Origin: Acanthopleura granulata
Taxonomy: Eukaryota > Mollusca > Polyplacophora > Chitonida > Chitonidae
Direction of reading: 5' to 3'
Assembly: GCA_016165875.1 (NCBI GenBank)
Contig: JABBOT010000004.1
Span: 15,067,672 to 15,131,671, forward strand
DNA: 64,000 nt
The notes beneath the pieces are model-generated. The model searched no databases, was not told where the DNA came from, and saw nothing but the letters and a program-made list of their open reading frames with translations. Both the position numbers and the translations under genes were made by a program. This document shows, piece after piece, positions 13,801 through 25,938 of this stretch. The stretch's first letter is position 1. Each line of letters starts with the position of its first letter.

Positions 13801-14383
13801 CAAACAGACATTTTACTCCACAATGGTCTTTGTTTATACAGTATAAACGTCGTTCTTAAATTAGTTTATGTACAATTGCGTCATAAAGGGCTTAGCAGAA
13901 TAAAGAGGCTCCTATCAAACGATGTACAGATCTCTTTCAAGACATACTCATACATAAATCTATGGGTAAGTTACACCGTATTATGTTAATATCACAGTGT
14001 TGGATCGGTTGATACTTTCTTTGGACATCTCAAGTTGTAAAGAGTTTTTAAGCTTATAATGCCACTGGAGCAGCAAGTCACGTCATTGCTATGGCATTAC
14101 AGGGCGTCATTTATATAAGTATGAAACGACAATTAAACGCATTTATAGCATCGAAAACACGAAATATTAATGACATGAATGAAGGTATTGTCACGCGGAA
14201 TCGGTACATACACATATATTTTTGTGTGTAGCTATAGAAACACTTGAATACTGAGGTATTAGCCGTGTGGATTTGGAAGGTGAGAGTGCTGATATAGTGC
14301 CAGCGTTAGTCACCACTTCTGGGTCCTGGTAAGGCCAGAAGAGTGTCCCGCGACGCCACAACTAACGTTCAACCTTGATGACG
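10880..14383. other. Intergenic stretch between caveolin genes A and B
   Basis: AT-rich, no supported gene. It holds a repeat piece at about 12090-12330 (described separately) and otherwise no ORF with splice sites or recognisable motif. It must contain the 3' UTR of the gene at 14384-18862. Confidence 0.5.
12090..12330 (+). repeat. Dispersed repeat piece (ccgaagacacca…gtcacatta family)
   Basis: The string atgccgaagacaccagacat…gatgccccaac…gtcacattatattgacaccc…ggcgacca is matched by a diverged copy at about 27455-27530 (gcggaagacaccac…gacgccccac…gtcaaattattctgacacca). I associate this motif with a repeat common in molluscan genomes. Type (SINE or MITE) cannot be decided from two partial copies. 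Confidence 0.5.
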
Positions 14384-17300
14384 TTACCCTGAGCTGTTCA
14401 CCACACGTATATTGGAGAAGAACATGCCGCAGGCCTCACAGAATGGCGACACGCAACAGTTGTAACACTGGCCCAAGAACTTCTGCATGCATCCCAGGTA
14501 AATGGACCATACTCGCAGGAATGGTGTGATGCACCAGATGTGCTCGAAGGTGATGCAGGCGAAGTTACAGCCCCAACAGAGAGCGGTCAGGATGCCACAG
14601 AGATAGGTGAGGAATTTGTAGCAGCAGCTTTTGCCGCAGTTGAAACATTTGTACGAGTTTCGCCAGACACAGTCGGCGCTGTGAGCACCTTCCGGTTCCC
14701 CCAGGACGTCCTCGAACATAACCTAGTCAAAAGAAAGAAAAAGCAATATCTCTTGTAGTATTTTTAACGTGTTAACTTTGTAAATGTACATCATTTTGAT
14801 ATTCTATATGTGCATAAAATCCGAAGTTAAGATCCCAATACTTGAAAGAGGCTTATACCACATTACACTTGACTTGTGTGCTCTGTTATAATTTGAAATA
14901 TATATAGATCTTATTCTGAAAGGGTTTCACTACTAGCAAGATAAAGAAAACAACAGATGTTATTTCGCACAATTTCCTGGTGACTGTTTATAATCTTCCT
15001 TCCTCAGGTAAGCTGGCTGGAGAAGGATTTTCTCATAAACATAGTGTTTATTGTGATCTCCAAAACAAATCTAAGTGTTATAGTCTTTGATGCAATAATA
15101 ATTATGAGAATTGTACTGAAGTGTGGATATTTGTGTAGCTGTATCAACCTACGATAAAAGAAACCAGAACAACCCTCAAAAACTCTCCCTTTACATTCGT
15201 TAATCAGATCTAACACCATTGCCTGAATAGACGTAAATGTCTCTTTGTGTATTTCTTTAGCTTTTTGTGTATATTAATCCCTGTCCCAAAATATCACACT
15301 AATACAATAACGGTCAGGTTTACGCGTAAGTAAACCCGTAAGTGCCCGTTATCAAATGTGCATAATACTTCTTTAACTTTAGAGTGGCAACTAAAAAATG
15401 CAGCAAGATGTGACTTGAGTACCCGATCACAGGAACGGGTCAAGGGACCCAGGGCAGCCATGAAACCAGGCCATCAGCAGGATGAGCTCCCTTTATCTTT
15501 TCAAACCTTTAGGCCGATTCACTATGAGATTTTATACTGCAAGGAGTGATAACGAATAAAAAGACATAACTGTAAAATATAGTGCATCAGTTGAAGAACA
15601 CTTCTATAAGGATTCCCTGATATAAATATATATACACTGTAAGAGGTTTGTCCGGCAGGCACCTGACGAAAGGTGATGGTTTCTCCCAGACTCCTAGTTT
15701 CTTCCACCTGTCAACCCCGTGGAATAAGCAAAAATAAGCCCCCCCCCCCCCACACACACGCACAAAATTAAAATCAATAAATATAATGTACACATCTTCT
15801 AGTCACATCTTGATTGATGCTTAAATAAGAAATTACTAATCCTGTTGTTCATCATATGATTTGATGCATGTAATATACCTTCAAATTGTGATAAATGTTG
15901 CACTAACTGTAATATTTGTGTACCAGATGTGTGTTTTTAAATGATTTACTGATTGAATCGCATGTAAATGCCTATACTATGGGATATAGAGGTGATATAG
16001 AGGTGTAGACATGTCTATACCAATTTGCACTGTCTTTTGTGTGTGGTTACCTGTTACCAATGCCAACCCAGGCCGTCACGAGGGACATCAGTGTCACGAA
16101 TACAATGGGCTGTTGCACAAATCGGGTAATAGCGGCATAGGGGTCTAGTGAAGGATCAATATAACCCCTTTTGCCCTGGCGTTCAATTATCTTGGGCGGG
16201 TCGCCCCGGGCAACTCCCAAAACACCGTGGACAAACATCCCGTGTGGGTGACCACGAGCTACAAACAACAGGGTGGCCAACTAGCCACGCTAATCGAACT
16301 ATTTCTGACATCCGCGAATTGGTTTTTTCATGGTTACGGTGGCTTGAATGAAGGAACTTTTAACGAATGGTGTACTATACACGAAATCTCTGTCAACAGA
16401 GGAAGGAACAAGGCGCTGTGCTCACATAAGTTAGACCACTGATTGTAAAAGGAGATGGCCTGCATTCATTCACTATACCACAGGTGCCTCTGAATACCTG
16501 ACATAACATTTAACTTTTGCTAATTTCTTTATAACGTGGGGCAGCCTAAATTCTTTGCCCTTGGGGTGTTTTTGCTGCCTTAAAAGAGCCGACAACCAAG
16601 TTATTTTGGACCTTATTATGTCCAGATACGTTTACAAAAATGTCAAAAGCAATCAAACGGTTATTTGTGGACGTGTATAGTGCTCGAAGTGAATTCATAA
16701 GAAAATTCCATCTACATCAATAAGTTTAATCTTGCCTGATGCTTTGGTTAGTGTTTATCCGCTAACCACCAACAGTAGCGTTGATTCCGTTACTGACGCA
16801 CACTTGTCGCTAGAAATGGCTTCTTTTGTTCGTATCCAGGAACAACAAATCAAATCATGCATGGCGGAGTGGTTCAGCCTGTGGAGTGGATAGCCCTGTC
16901 GACAAGTCCGAGCAGGAGGGTGCCACTAACTGGCTTGGCATTTTATGCTTTCTCGCCTAACTACCTTTCCTTTGCTAACGAATGATTTCCTCAGTATTTC
17001 AATATATCAGGCATCTAATCGAAAAGCTATTCCATCGCCCGTTTTGAAAAACATGACTGTATAAGTGTTATTAATTTCTAAATGTAACAATTTTTTTTTG
17101 TCTGATGATAATTGGACAAAACATTTCTAATTAAAAGCTGCGTTAACGGTACAACAGTTTTTTTAGATACCTGATGCACACAAAAAACAATCTTTCTAGT
17201 AATGCATACTTTATTCTTGCATCGGATTGCGAAATGGAAATGTGCTGTTGCTTCTTTGATGAGAGAGAGCTACGTTTGCTCTACAATCTCGCCATGGTCA

Positions 17301-18862
17301 TTCACACACCTGGAAGCGGTATTAATTTCTCTTCAGATGACATACGCTACAAATGTATAAACATCAAAGCGAGAATGCTTACAGGAGATTTTAAGGTCAA
17401 TGTAAACCTTCCAAATACTGTTTGAGCAAACAATAGTTTGTGTTCTATAGACTCACTCAAGACTGTTATTATTGTCCACATGGCATTAAGTCAAAGAATG
17501 AATTATTGGTTACGACTTAAGTCATGCAAGAATGTTCGGACGGGGAGATCTGGGTTCAAACCTGGGTCGGGTCATACCAAAGACTTTAAAAAATGATACA
17601 TCCTGCTTCCTCGCAGACGCTCAGCAATAAGAAGATAGAGGGTGGACTGGTCGGCCCGGTGTCAGCATAATATGACTGGGTGAAGAGGCTTGTTGGGTGT
17701 CCACGGCGAGTCGTCTCGGTGAGGCGGCACCAGATAAAAGATACGGTGGAAATCCATCCTGACCAAGGAGACACCGCCTTCGTATCAGTGAAATATTCTT
17801 GAGTAGGGCGTTAAACAATAAGCATTCATTCATTCAAGAATGTTATGTGGACATGGGCTGGCCATCTTAAGGTTGCATGCATGCTTGTTGATATTTCATG
17901 GGATTATGATAACATCGTAAATAAAGAGCTATCCATTACTAAACCACTTTAACCGCTGCCAGTTTAAATATCATGGTTCATTTGTATCATCAAGAAGACA
18001 TTCACATGCTCCATGCATGTGTGGATATACGGTCTATGCATTATCTGCCCGCTTGAACGATTTCATAGTATGTTGGGTTTCTTAACTGAGTTATTATAGA
18101 CGATCATCATGAAGTAATCCGTCTTTGGAGACAAGCCAGTATGAATATTGTCCTGGTTTCCCATTTTCATTGGGGCAATATGACCAATCTGTTTGATTAT
18201 CATGATTCTGTCCCTATATGTAATATTGAATGTGTCAACCCTTTTGAAACAAAAATGACTGTTTTATCAATCTAACTGATGACTTACTATTGAAGTCGAA
18301 TTAACTTGCCCTTGTTACTATTGCTGTTTCAAAACATTCATTATTCATTACTTAAGTATTGCAATTGTATACCCTATCTGAATAGCACATCCTGGTTTTG
18401 CTGCCCAAAAAACGACTTTTTTCCTTTGAGTTCCAGGTAGACAGATCCAGTTCAGTTTCTTTTTACATTTTGTAGGAAACATATGTTGTGACAACCACTG
18501 TTGTATTATAGTTCTGCTTGTGACCGAGGCCTATGAGTTATAAAGGTATACGAGAGGCGCTGTAGTTTCCTTAATTAAAATTAATAATTAATTATTAACC
18601 CAGATCGTTGTATTTTTGGTGTATTTTTTTCTGGAACTGCACAGTTATCTTCCATCAGTTTCAAGTTCTTTTGGCATGACTTGGACTTTCTTGCAAATGG
18701 TATAGAAAAAAATAAATCAGCGGATGCTGATTATTTCAGGAATATTAGACAGTGTGACGGAAGAAACTAGTATGAATACACATGTGAAAGTCTCACCTTG
18801 ACATGGTCGTTGAGATTGTTTGGATCTCTGTTGATCATATCGACTTCAGTTTGCTCGGCCAT
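14384..18862 (-). CDS. Cysteine-rich caveolin (gene B)
   Basis: Exon 1 is 18862-18797, giving MAEQTEVDMINRDPNNL and ending NDHVK before donor gtgaga. Exon 2 is 14722-14384 with acceptor tttgactag, starting V-M-F-E-D-V-L-G-E-P. The 134-aa product has the caveolin order: N-terminal NRDP motif, signature, scaffolding-like DCVWRNSYKCFN, hydrophobic hairpin (YLCGILTALCWGC…), then CVSPFCEACGMFFSNI, the counterpart of the DPLFEAVGKIFSN end of caveolin-1. It has 16 cysteines (12%), against three in human caveolin-1, several in CC or CxxC spacing. Closest local relatives are H and I; about 210 bp of exon 2 and its acceptor is nearly identical to H, a likely conversion tract. The 4.1-kb intron contains a full SINE at 17537-17834 and an unexplained exon-like ORF at 16047-16280. 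Membrane role is inferred from the family. Confidence 0.9.
17537..17834 (+). mobile_element. tRNA-type SINE with 10-bp target duplication
   Basis: A 298-bp insertion flanked by direct repeats caagaatgtt (17527-17536 and 17835-17844). Near the 5' end gggttcaaacctggg is a good B box of an RNA polymerase III promoter; an A box is not seen, so the head is probably truncated. The middle carries gtcggcccggtgtcagcata and the 3' part gtgaaatattcttgagtagg followed by gcgttaaac and a cattcattcatt tail. Related 3' ends occur near 42300 and 46670. It is inserted in the intron of the gene at 14384-18862. Confidence 0.85.
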
Positions 18863-18963
18863 GGTCTCAGATTTTGGTAAATGCGTTGAGGATTCTTGCT
18901 GTGGCAGTGATAGAATCGTTCCGGCGGAATCGACAAGGTGAATTTTTGAAACAGCTGCCTTGC

Positions 18964-18970
18964 TTTTATA
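18964..18970 (-). promoter_or_regulatory. Candidate TATA box of caveolin gene B
   Basis: Minus-strand CATATAAAAGC, about 100 bp upstream of the ATG at 18862. A strong TATAAAA match in a sensible place. Confidence 0.45.
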
Positions 18971-21900
18971 TGGTTTCCCTAAGCGACACGGAAGAGTTTT
19001 ACTATAAACATTCCGTTCCTAAGTAAATCTAAGGCGAAAAAGTGCATCGATGAACATAATTATTGACAGATCCATTGGCTGCATGCTTGGAGATAGAAGG
19101 AACGCGAGGAGGGTCAAGACGAGGGAAGCAATCGCTATAATTCTGAATGCTAAAACACTGATTTGAAAAAGTACTAGTTCTGGAATATTAAAAATACACC
19201 CCAAAATTCATGACTGTAACGTTTAACACAAAATTTGTAGGAGTTACAGTCCTATGTATTTTGCATGAATGTGAAAGTGAAGGCAGTTACCGTATGGAGC
19301 CTCGAGTCAGATCGTGTTCAGTATCGTGCGATATGACTGCGATCCAAAGAACATGTTAAATGCCCTCTGTTTGAATTTCTGAGGGCTTTCAATGAGCTTC
19401 AATGGACAAGAAATCAACCCAAGCTGACCCCATTGTGCCATAGCCATACAATTCAATTTTCAGGTTGGGAAAACTTTATTGCTAGGTGTCCGCATGTTGA
19501 TATATAAACATGTCTGGTTCGGGTTTACTGACGTTAATAAACCCCGTGTTATCGAAATGGAAAGAACAGAATCAATGGTTTATCAAGACAAGTAAAAATC
19601 CATACCAAGAAGAAATGAATGAAAACGAGTATTGGTTCAAGAGCAATTAACCTGGTGCAGATATGTGGCGTAGCCCATATAATATCAATCACACCACGTA
19701 AGAGAGTTCAGGTTCATGAATCCTCCTCTGCTTTTCTCAGATAACATTTCATTGATAGACCACTGATAGCTGCTGTCCCCTTTAACCCGACTAATTATAT
19801 GAGATGGCAAAACCTATAATGCGTCGTGTATCTAGTCATTTTTATCTGATCTTACTGGGCCATTCTGCGCGGCCATATACGTGGATGTCTTTCATGAAAT
19901 TCAGAGCATGTTATACAAGAACTGTCATTCCCTGGTCTACACAGCAGGCCTTATATGAACGTCAAATATTTGTTGCTCAAATGCGAAGCAGACCTGCACA
20001 AAAAGAAATATATGGCTAAAACAATAATTGAAAAGATAAACCAAACCATTAGCCAACAAGTAAGGGTGTAATATAGTCTGTGAATGTAAAAGTAATGCTA
20101 ATAGTTCGTCGTTTGTTACCACATTGCTGAGCGCGTCAATGGTTAAGGAATGTGAACAATTACAATTGCGAAGAAAGTGCACAAGCTTTTGATGTATGAG
20201 TACATCACTTCGCTCACCATGAAATTCTGTGCCATCTTAACTTGTGGTGCATTAGAAGAGTACACTATGTATATTTCCTGAAATCATTGTATACATGTAT
20301 ATATTTTTTTTTCAAAACTGTGATATAGATGATCAAAACTCAAAATCTTTTATGTTAAACGAGAACGTGAAAACAAGACTAAGTATATCATAAGACATAT
20401 TTCTTCAAAAGTGGCGAATTCTTCTGATTTATATTTCTTACGCTTCAGAATTACCGTGATTATATTTTATATTTACCGTTAAAATCAGCCATGTAGGTGT
20501 CAACAATAATTTCTAGACCTCAGTTTATCTATGCCTGATTAAATTTATTCATGTGATAGGTCTATACGTCATTAAGGCCAACACATGTGCTTATGCGGAT
20601 ATTGTCCCTTAGAATTTTTTTGTTGTTGTAGCAGGCCATATCAATGAATTTTTAACTTGCACGATGGCGACCGGAGTAAACTACCGATCTTTGTCGAAAT
20701 AAATTGGCAAACTTTTTCCACATGTGTCACCTTGTCATATTGGTGGAAGGCAAAAAGTCTCAGAGCGAACTTCAGGTAGGACTACATATACGAGATCACT
20801 GTCCACCACTTTTTGTTACCAACGCCTTGAGAACAATGGAAGTGAGGGATTTTGAAAATTCCATGTAAACCCAAGTCTCGTGTGGCGAAGCGATTGAAAG
20901 GTATGCCTCGACCCACCCTGTACCTTGTCTGTTCGCTATATGTCACGCACGTGTAACCTAAGACTTCAAATCAAGACGTAAGGACTTACAACAAGAACAA
21001 GGCGAATCCACCCTTGATTGATTAAAAATAATAACCCGCCGAAATCTAATAAAATTCCCCGCCAAAAGGGATTGTATTTGCAGGTACAGTCTTTCATTCG
21101 TGTTTGAATTGGGCTGATGAACTCAGCAGTAGATCTATCCCCAAAAGCCGCATTTTAGTTCTATACACAACACTGAGTTGAGGAAGACATAGACTTTCTC
21201 CTGCCAGGGACAATTTGCCAAGTGTCAATATATCATCGAGAAGAGTGTTTGATGTCAGTGCATGCAGGTTAGACGTTCCGAGTTTAAGGCTATTACATAC
21301 ATGAAAATCTGTTAGCTATGATCCTCGGGTATAGCTGAGCACCTTCCATAAGGGTGACGTCTGTAAACACTACAAGAGGTACTTGTCAGGCGCCTATTAG
21401 TAAGGCTACTACCACGTATGAGCACGAGATCATATCTAGTTTAAATGAATGATTAACGTTACATCGGCAGTATATCAGCTGTGTCGTGGCAACATGTCTA
21501 GTTTATGTAGACAGTATTGACTACAACTATAGATAATTTTTCTGGTGCCACGCAAATGGCTCATGTATGACTATCGCGTGAAGACAGCAAATTCCGCAGT
21601 TATAAAGAATCGCTTTTCTTCGGTAGAAAGCCTTTGAGGTCTGAATGTGACACATGTAGCTTTCTGTATGCACACAGTCTGAAATTACAGCCTATTTGAA
21701 AAGATATAGTGTTAAGCGTCATATCGTCTTGTAGCAAGGGCTAAGGAATATTATTTTCAATTTTATTTGACACTTTGTCTCGGACCAAAGATATTCGGAT
21801 AATATATATGTCGGAACTTAAAATGCATTGCATAAAATGTTAGAAACGATACAACAAACTACTACAGAGAGCAAAAAAATCAAATATGCATGGTGACATC

Positions 21901-22517
21901 TGAATGGAGTGCTTTACTTGACTATTTAGTAACAAGAAATACACAGGCTAACTCAGAATCTTTTGAACGACGAAAGTGTACATAGGCAATGTAACTGAGG
22001 TAGCTCGATGTCTTATGTTAATAGATTTCGTGTTGTGCAGTATCCCGAAGTCATTGTAAGATTTAAGCCATTCAATAACCAGGGTCAGAATTAACGCCTG
22101 TGTTTGTTAGGTATGGGAATTAAACTAGTATTAATAAATTGTCTTACTGAATGTTTAGTGCCCATTTGAAGAAACTATGTACCACCCATCAGGCATTGTG
22201 CTGAAAGCCATATCATATAACGTTATTGTCAAGTAATACACAATGGAATAAGAGTTCGGCCCTTCTTGATTCCTCGGATGAGCCACTTTAAGTCTATGCA
22301 CAGATAGTGTCGTGTGATACTCCATCATGTTTTCCGTGGGGGAGGTGTTCTTAGAAGGCGTCGTCATCTGTGTAGAACAGCAATGTGGTTGTACAGCTCT
22401 TGAAAAGGAAAGCGTATACTGTTAAGTGCTGTGTAAGGCAGTAAAAGTTTTTCTTTTAACTTTTTTCCCCAGACTTTCATTCAATTGTAAGCATGGACTA
22501 CGTCGATATCTCGCTGA
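18971..22517. other. Intergenic stretch between caveolin genes B and C
   Basis: No gene supported. A decayed SINE-like piece may lie at about 20810-20930 (aacaatggaagtgagggattt…cccaagtctcgtgtggcgaag), resembling the antisense SINE at 25150-25320. A hydrophobic open frame at 19019-19204 (minus) has no splice context and is not called. Confidence 0.4.
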
Positions 22518-23593
22518 TTAGGAACGCTTAAAAGCACGGAAAATGAGACCACAGGACTCGCAAAGTGGATCTAAACAACAATTAATGCAGAGGCCATAGA
22601 GTTTCTTGGAGCAGCCGCAGTTGATTTCCAGGACTTTCATCAGAGGGGTGATGTACCAAACATGGAACATTGCAATTTGGGCAAACTCGCATCCCCACGA
22701 TATGGCGATGCAAATGCCGCACAGGAGAGTAGAGATCCTATAGCACATGTTTTTCCACAGGTTAAAGCACTTGTATGACCACCGCCAGACGCAATCTACG
22801 GAGCGGACTCCATCCGGTTCCCCTAAGACATCCTCAAACGCAACCTATACCAACAGACACAACACGAATTTGTGGAATAGAAATAACCAGTTCTAAAGAC
22901 AAAAGTGATACTGGTAATTTTAGATACAAAAGACTACAAAATGGATATACCGCTAAAGAATGACGGCAAAATTTCGATGACAATTCAAAAATATGTGTAG
23001 ACCTGACAAGCATCTAAGAAAAATGTCATCATTGTTTCCAACACAGTTATATGGCTAAATGTTCTGAGGCTTGACCGTAATGGATAACGCTTTTGGGTAT
23101 GATAATGACTAAACTGGAAATATTTATAATTGACATGTATTCGTGGAGGCATACGTAATACAGATTTTTCTTGTCCTTAACATTGCGAATTGATGAAATC
23201 TGACATTCGTATTCCAGAAAAAAGCTCTTACTTCTTTAAAGTTTAATTCAAATCTACTTGTGTTGTAAAAAAAAAATTGGAATAGCACTCCGTGAATTTT
23301 TTGAAACTGTAAGCTTTAGCAAATTACATTCCCTTGGCGAATATTTTAGGAGGGGGAAAAATTCCGGGTCATGGAAGGATCCTTTCTTGGTTCATAAATA
23401 AATGACTTATCTTAAATTTTACACTTACATGTATATATAAGACAGTAAAGAATATTTCTTATTCTCGTGTATAGACTAGCTCGTGTGAATGACGGAACGT
23501 TGAACATACCGCTATATGGTCGTTGATTCCATTAGGATCCCGGTTGATCAGATCCACTTCATCCACAGCTGGGCGATTTTCTGTGCTTGTCAT
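22518..23593 (-). CDS. Cysteine-rich caveolin (gene C)
   Basis: Exon 1 is 23593-23510 (28 codons; MTSTENRPAVDEVDLINRDP, ending NDHIA, donor gtatgt). Exon 2 is 22844-22518 with acceptor ggtatag and stop TAA. The 136-aa product opens exon 2 with VAFEDVLGEPDG, then VRSVDCVWRWSYKCFNLW, the hairpin STLLCGICIAISWGCEFA and a C-terminal block CCLDPLCESCGLIFRAF. The first 38 codons of exon 2 contain no internal early ATG, so exon 2 cannot stand alone as a gene. Closest relative is G (shared GVRSVDC, CFNLWK, STLLCGIC, ITPLMKV). Intron 665 bp. Membrane scaffold role inferred from the family. Confidence 0.9.
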
Positions 23594-24623
23594 GATCGGC
23601 CGTTAGAAACAATGATCTCTCACCGCCATATAGGCCGTTAATATAAGTGCTAGCCCAATTTCACCTGGATCCTAATTACCTGATAGGTGTGTATACAAAG
23701 TGTTTTCTGTATTACTCATTTGTAGTCACACCTATATGCACTGACAACAGGAATGTTCGCAGCACGTCATCCCCAGGTTTTACCGCACATGGTAACAGAA
23801 TGCTAGGATTTACCTTAAAAAATCTGCATTGATCGTAAAGCGGAAGTAGTTAAAAATATAGCCATGCCCCCGAAACAACAAGAGCTTAAGCCTTTATCCA
23901 AATACCTTTTGATGAAATTTCGCCGTACTGTGTAACTTTTGCTATGTTTACTCAGCGTAAGCTTAACCTGATCCGGGTACAAGATGTTGAACATACACAT
24001 TTGTAGAGCAACAGGCTTAGGCTTGAACGTATCACATTTATCGTAAATCCAGGTAATATTATAAGGACAGTTGCATGCTTCTATATATATATCACGTAAA
24101 TCCTGCCGAAGTGATATTTGAAACGTTCAAGTTGTAAGGATACAATATATAGCACCTTGTCAAATTGTTGCATATACGGCCTATTCAATATCATGGCGTC
24201 TAATCAAACATATGAAGTGTAAAAAAAATGAAGGCAAGCTGCATAGTAAATGCGGAAATACAACGGAAGAAAAAGGACAAGAAATGCGAATATATATTTT
24301 GAGAGCGGTCAATTTATTGTAAAAAAAATGTTTCTGTTGAATTACATGTTTAAGGCTTGAAAACAACCGAAGTGAATTACGAAAATATAAATCAATGTGT
24401 TTTTGACATTCTGTCTTTATACACTGAGAGACTTATCTTCTGCTTGTCTTCTGTGGTCCAGAATTGGTATAGGGCGTCGTAACACAGATTGTCCTCCTGT
24501 ATTTAAATCTCATCACACAATAAATATGTCACCTAGTTGCAGTTAAACGGAAACCTCGGGTTTCTCCTTTTGGGCGGAACTCGGACAACTTTAAGTGTAC
24601 CATTGCCCCAAAAAACTAGTTTC

Positions 24624-25903
24624 TTACTTCTTAAAAGCGTGAAAGACAGTTCCTATGGATTCACAGACTGGATCGAGACAACAACTCAAGCACATCCTGA
24701 ATATCTTTCTCATTGGGTCGCAGTTGATCTCCAGCCATTTCAGATAGGGTGTGATGTACCAGATGTGATAGAAAGCCGTCTCGGCGAAGATACAGCCCCA
24801 GTTCATGGCGATACACAGTCCGCAACAGAAAGTGGCGATGTTGTAACACAGCTGCTTCCAGAGAGTGAAACACTTGTAGGTGAATTTCCAAACACAGTTC
24901 ATGGAACGGATGTCCTCTGGTTCAGCTAAGACATCCTCGAAAGCAACCTGTAAAAATAATCAGTTTCCATAATAATTAATTTCCATATTGTAATAAATGC
25001 ATAGTTTGCAAATTCTTATGTCCTCCTTGTCAAATGTTAAATATTATTTTTGCAGTTTTATATACAGGTATATATACTGTACCCAACGATTACTGTGCTG
25101 AACAGTTTAGAATGAATTTTTAAAATCTTGCTGTTTAACATCAGTAGGAAGCAAACTTTCAGAAAATACCACTGGAAAAAACACCGTGTATCGTTTAATT
25201 CCTTCACTATCCCGGAAACAATGAAAGTGGAGGAATCTTGTTAAATCTCTGTCCCTGAGAATGGAACTGAACCCAGACCTCGTATGACCACGCGATTGAC
25301 CAGCTATCACATTAACCACGCCGTTCCCAGTTCAGGTTTTAACTTTGATGACTAAAGGTTATTTATTTGATTGTTGTTACACGATACTCAAAAATTTTTC
25401 ACTTATTTTTCACGATGATGGATTTTTTTATACCATTTTTTGTCAAGGATTTCATTATTTGATTGTTCCAACAATGCCCAGAACAAATAAATGTGTTGAA
25501 AACACGTTATTAAATTTTACTCCGGAATTGTATGGATTACTTTGAGCATAAACGTGGAAGCAAGAATCCACGTCTCACTCGTCAACCATAATGGACGGTT
25601 CGGTGAAAGTCCGCAAGAACAACTTCCTTGATAGCAATCAACACAAACCACCAAATAAAGCACAGAAACTAAGAAATTAGGACGGATTCGTGCTAAGAGA
25701 ATCAGTCAACAGTTTTCAATGATGACGAAAAGACTCAAGGCGATCGAGAACCTAGACATGTTAATTTGCATGACTGATTTTCTAAATCGTTTAAGTGTTA
25801 TGTCCAGATTTTCAATAGGAAAAGACAACCTTGCCCCTCTGATTCCTACCTGTATGTGATTGTTAATATCGTTAGGGTCCCTGTTGACCAGATCGACATC
25901 CAT
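24624..25903 (-). CDS. Cysteine-rich caveolin (gene D), exon 2 near-identical to gene F
   Basis: Exon 1 is 25903-25850 (MDVDLVNRDPNDINNHIQ, donor gtagga). Exon 2 is 24947-24624 with acceptor tttttacag and stop TAA. Product 125 aa, the shortest of the array. Exon 2 starts VAFEDVLAEPED, then NCVWKFTYKCFTLWKQLC, the hairpin FCCGLCIAMNWGCIFAETAF, and CCLDPVCESIGTVFHAFKK at the end. Twelve cysteines. Positions 24635-24920 match the corresponding part of F (32273-32558) without indels; the only differences I see are seven bases clustered at 24708-24720. D ends at HAFKK, while F runs on for a few residues. A SINE head lies antisense in the intron at about 25150-25320. A TATATA-like box at 25933-25938 may be its promoter. 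Confidence 0.9.
25150..25320 (-). mobile_element. tRNA-derived SINE head (antisense to the top strand)
   Basis: Read on the minus strand, gtgatagctggtcaatcgcg resembles an A box and gaggtctgggttcagttc a B box, with the spacing of a tRNA-like pol III promoter. It lies inside the intron of the gene at 24624-25903. No clear target duplication found; boundaries approximate. Confidence 0.55.
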
Positions 25904-25932
25904 GGCTGCTGTAGTGAATTAGCAGTGCTGCG

Positions 25933-25938
25933 TATATA
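25933..25938 (-). promoter_or_regulatory. Candidate TATA box of caveolin gene D
   Basis: Minus-strand tctatatacg about 30 bp upstream of the ATG at 25903. If used, the 5' UTR would be only a few bases; a second TATATA near 25995 is an alternative. Confidence 0.25.

Noticed and set aside
16861..16925. Possible tRNA (ggcggagtggttcagcctgtgg…)
   Set aside because: The A-box-like start is not followed by a B box or a closing acceptor stem, so no cloverleaf can be supported.
19019..19204. Hydrophobic minus-strand frame just upstream of caveolin gene B
   Set aside because: Considered as an extra membrane exon; no donor in a fitting phase and no caveolin motif, and gene B already has a complete exon 1 with a TATA box between.
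24537..24929. Plus-strand open frame of 130 codons
   Set aside because: It lies antisense over exon 2 of caveolin gene D; the minus strand has the conserved domain, splice sites and stop. The same shadow recurs over gene F (32145-32591).
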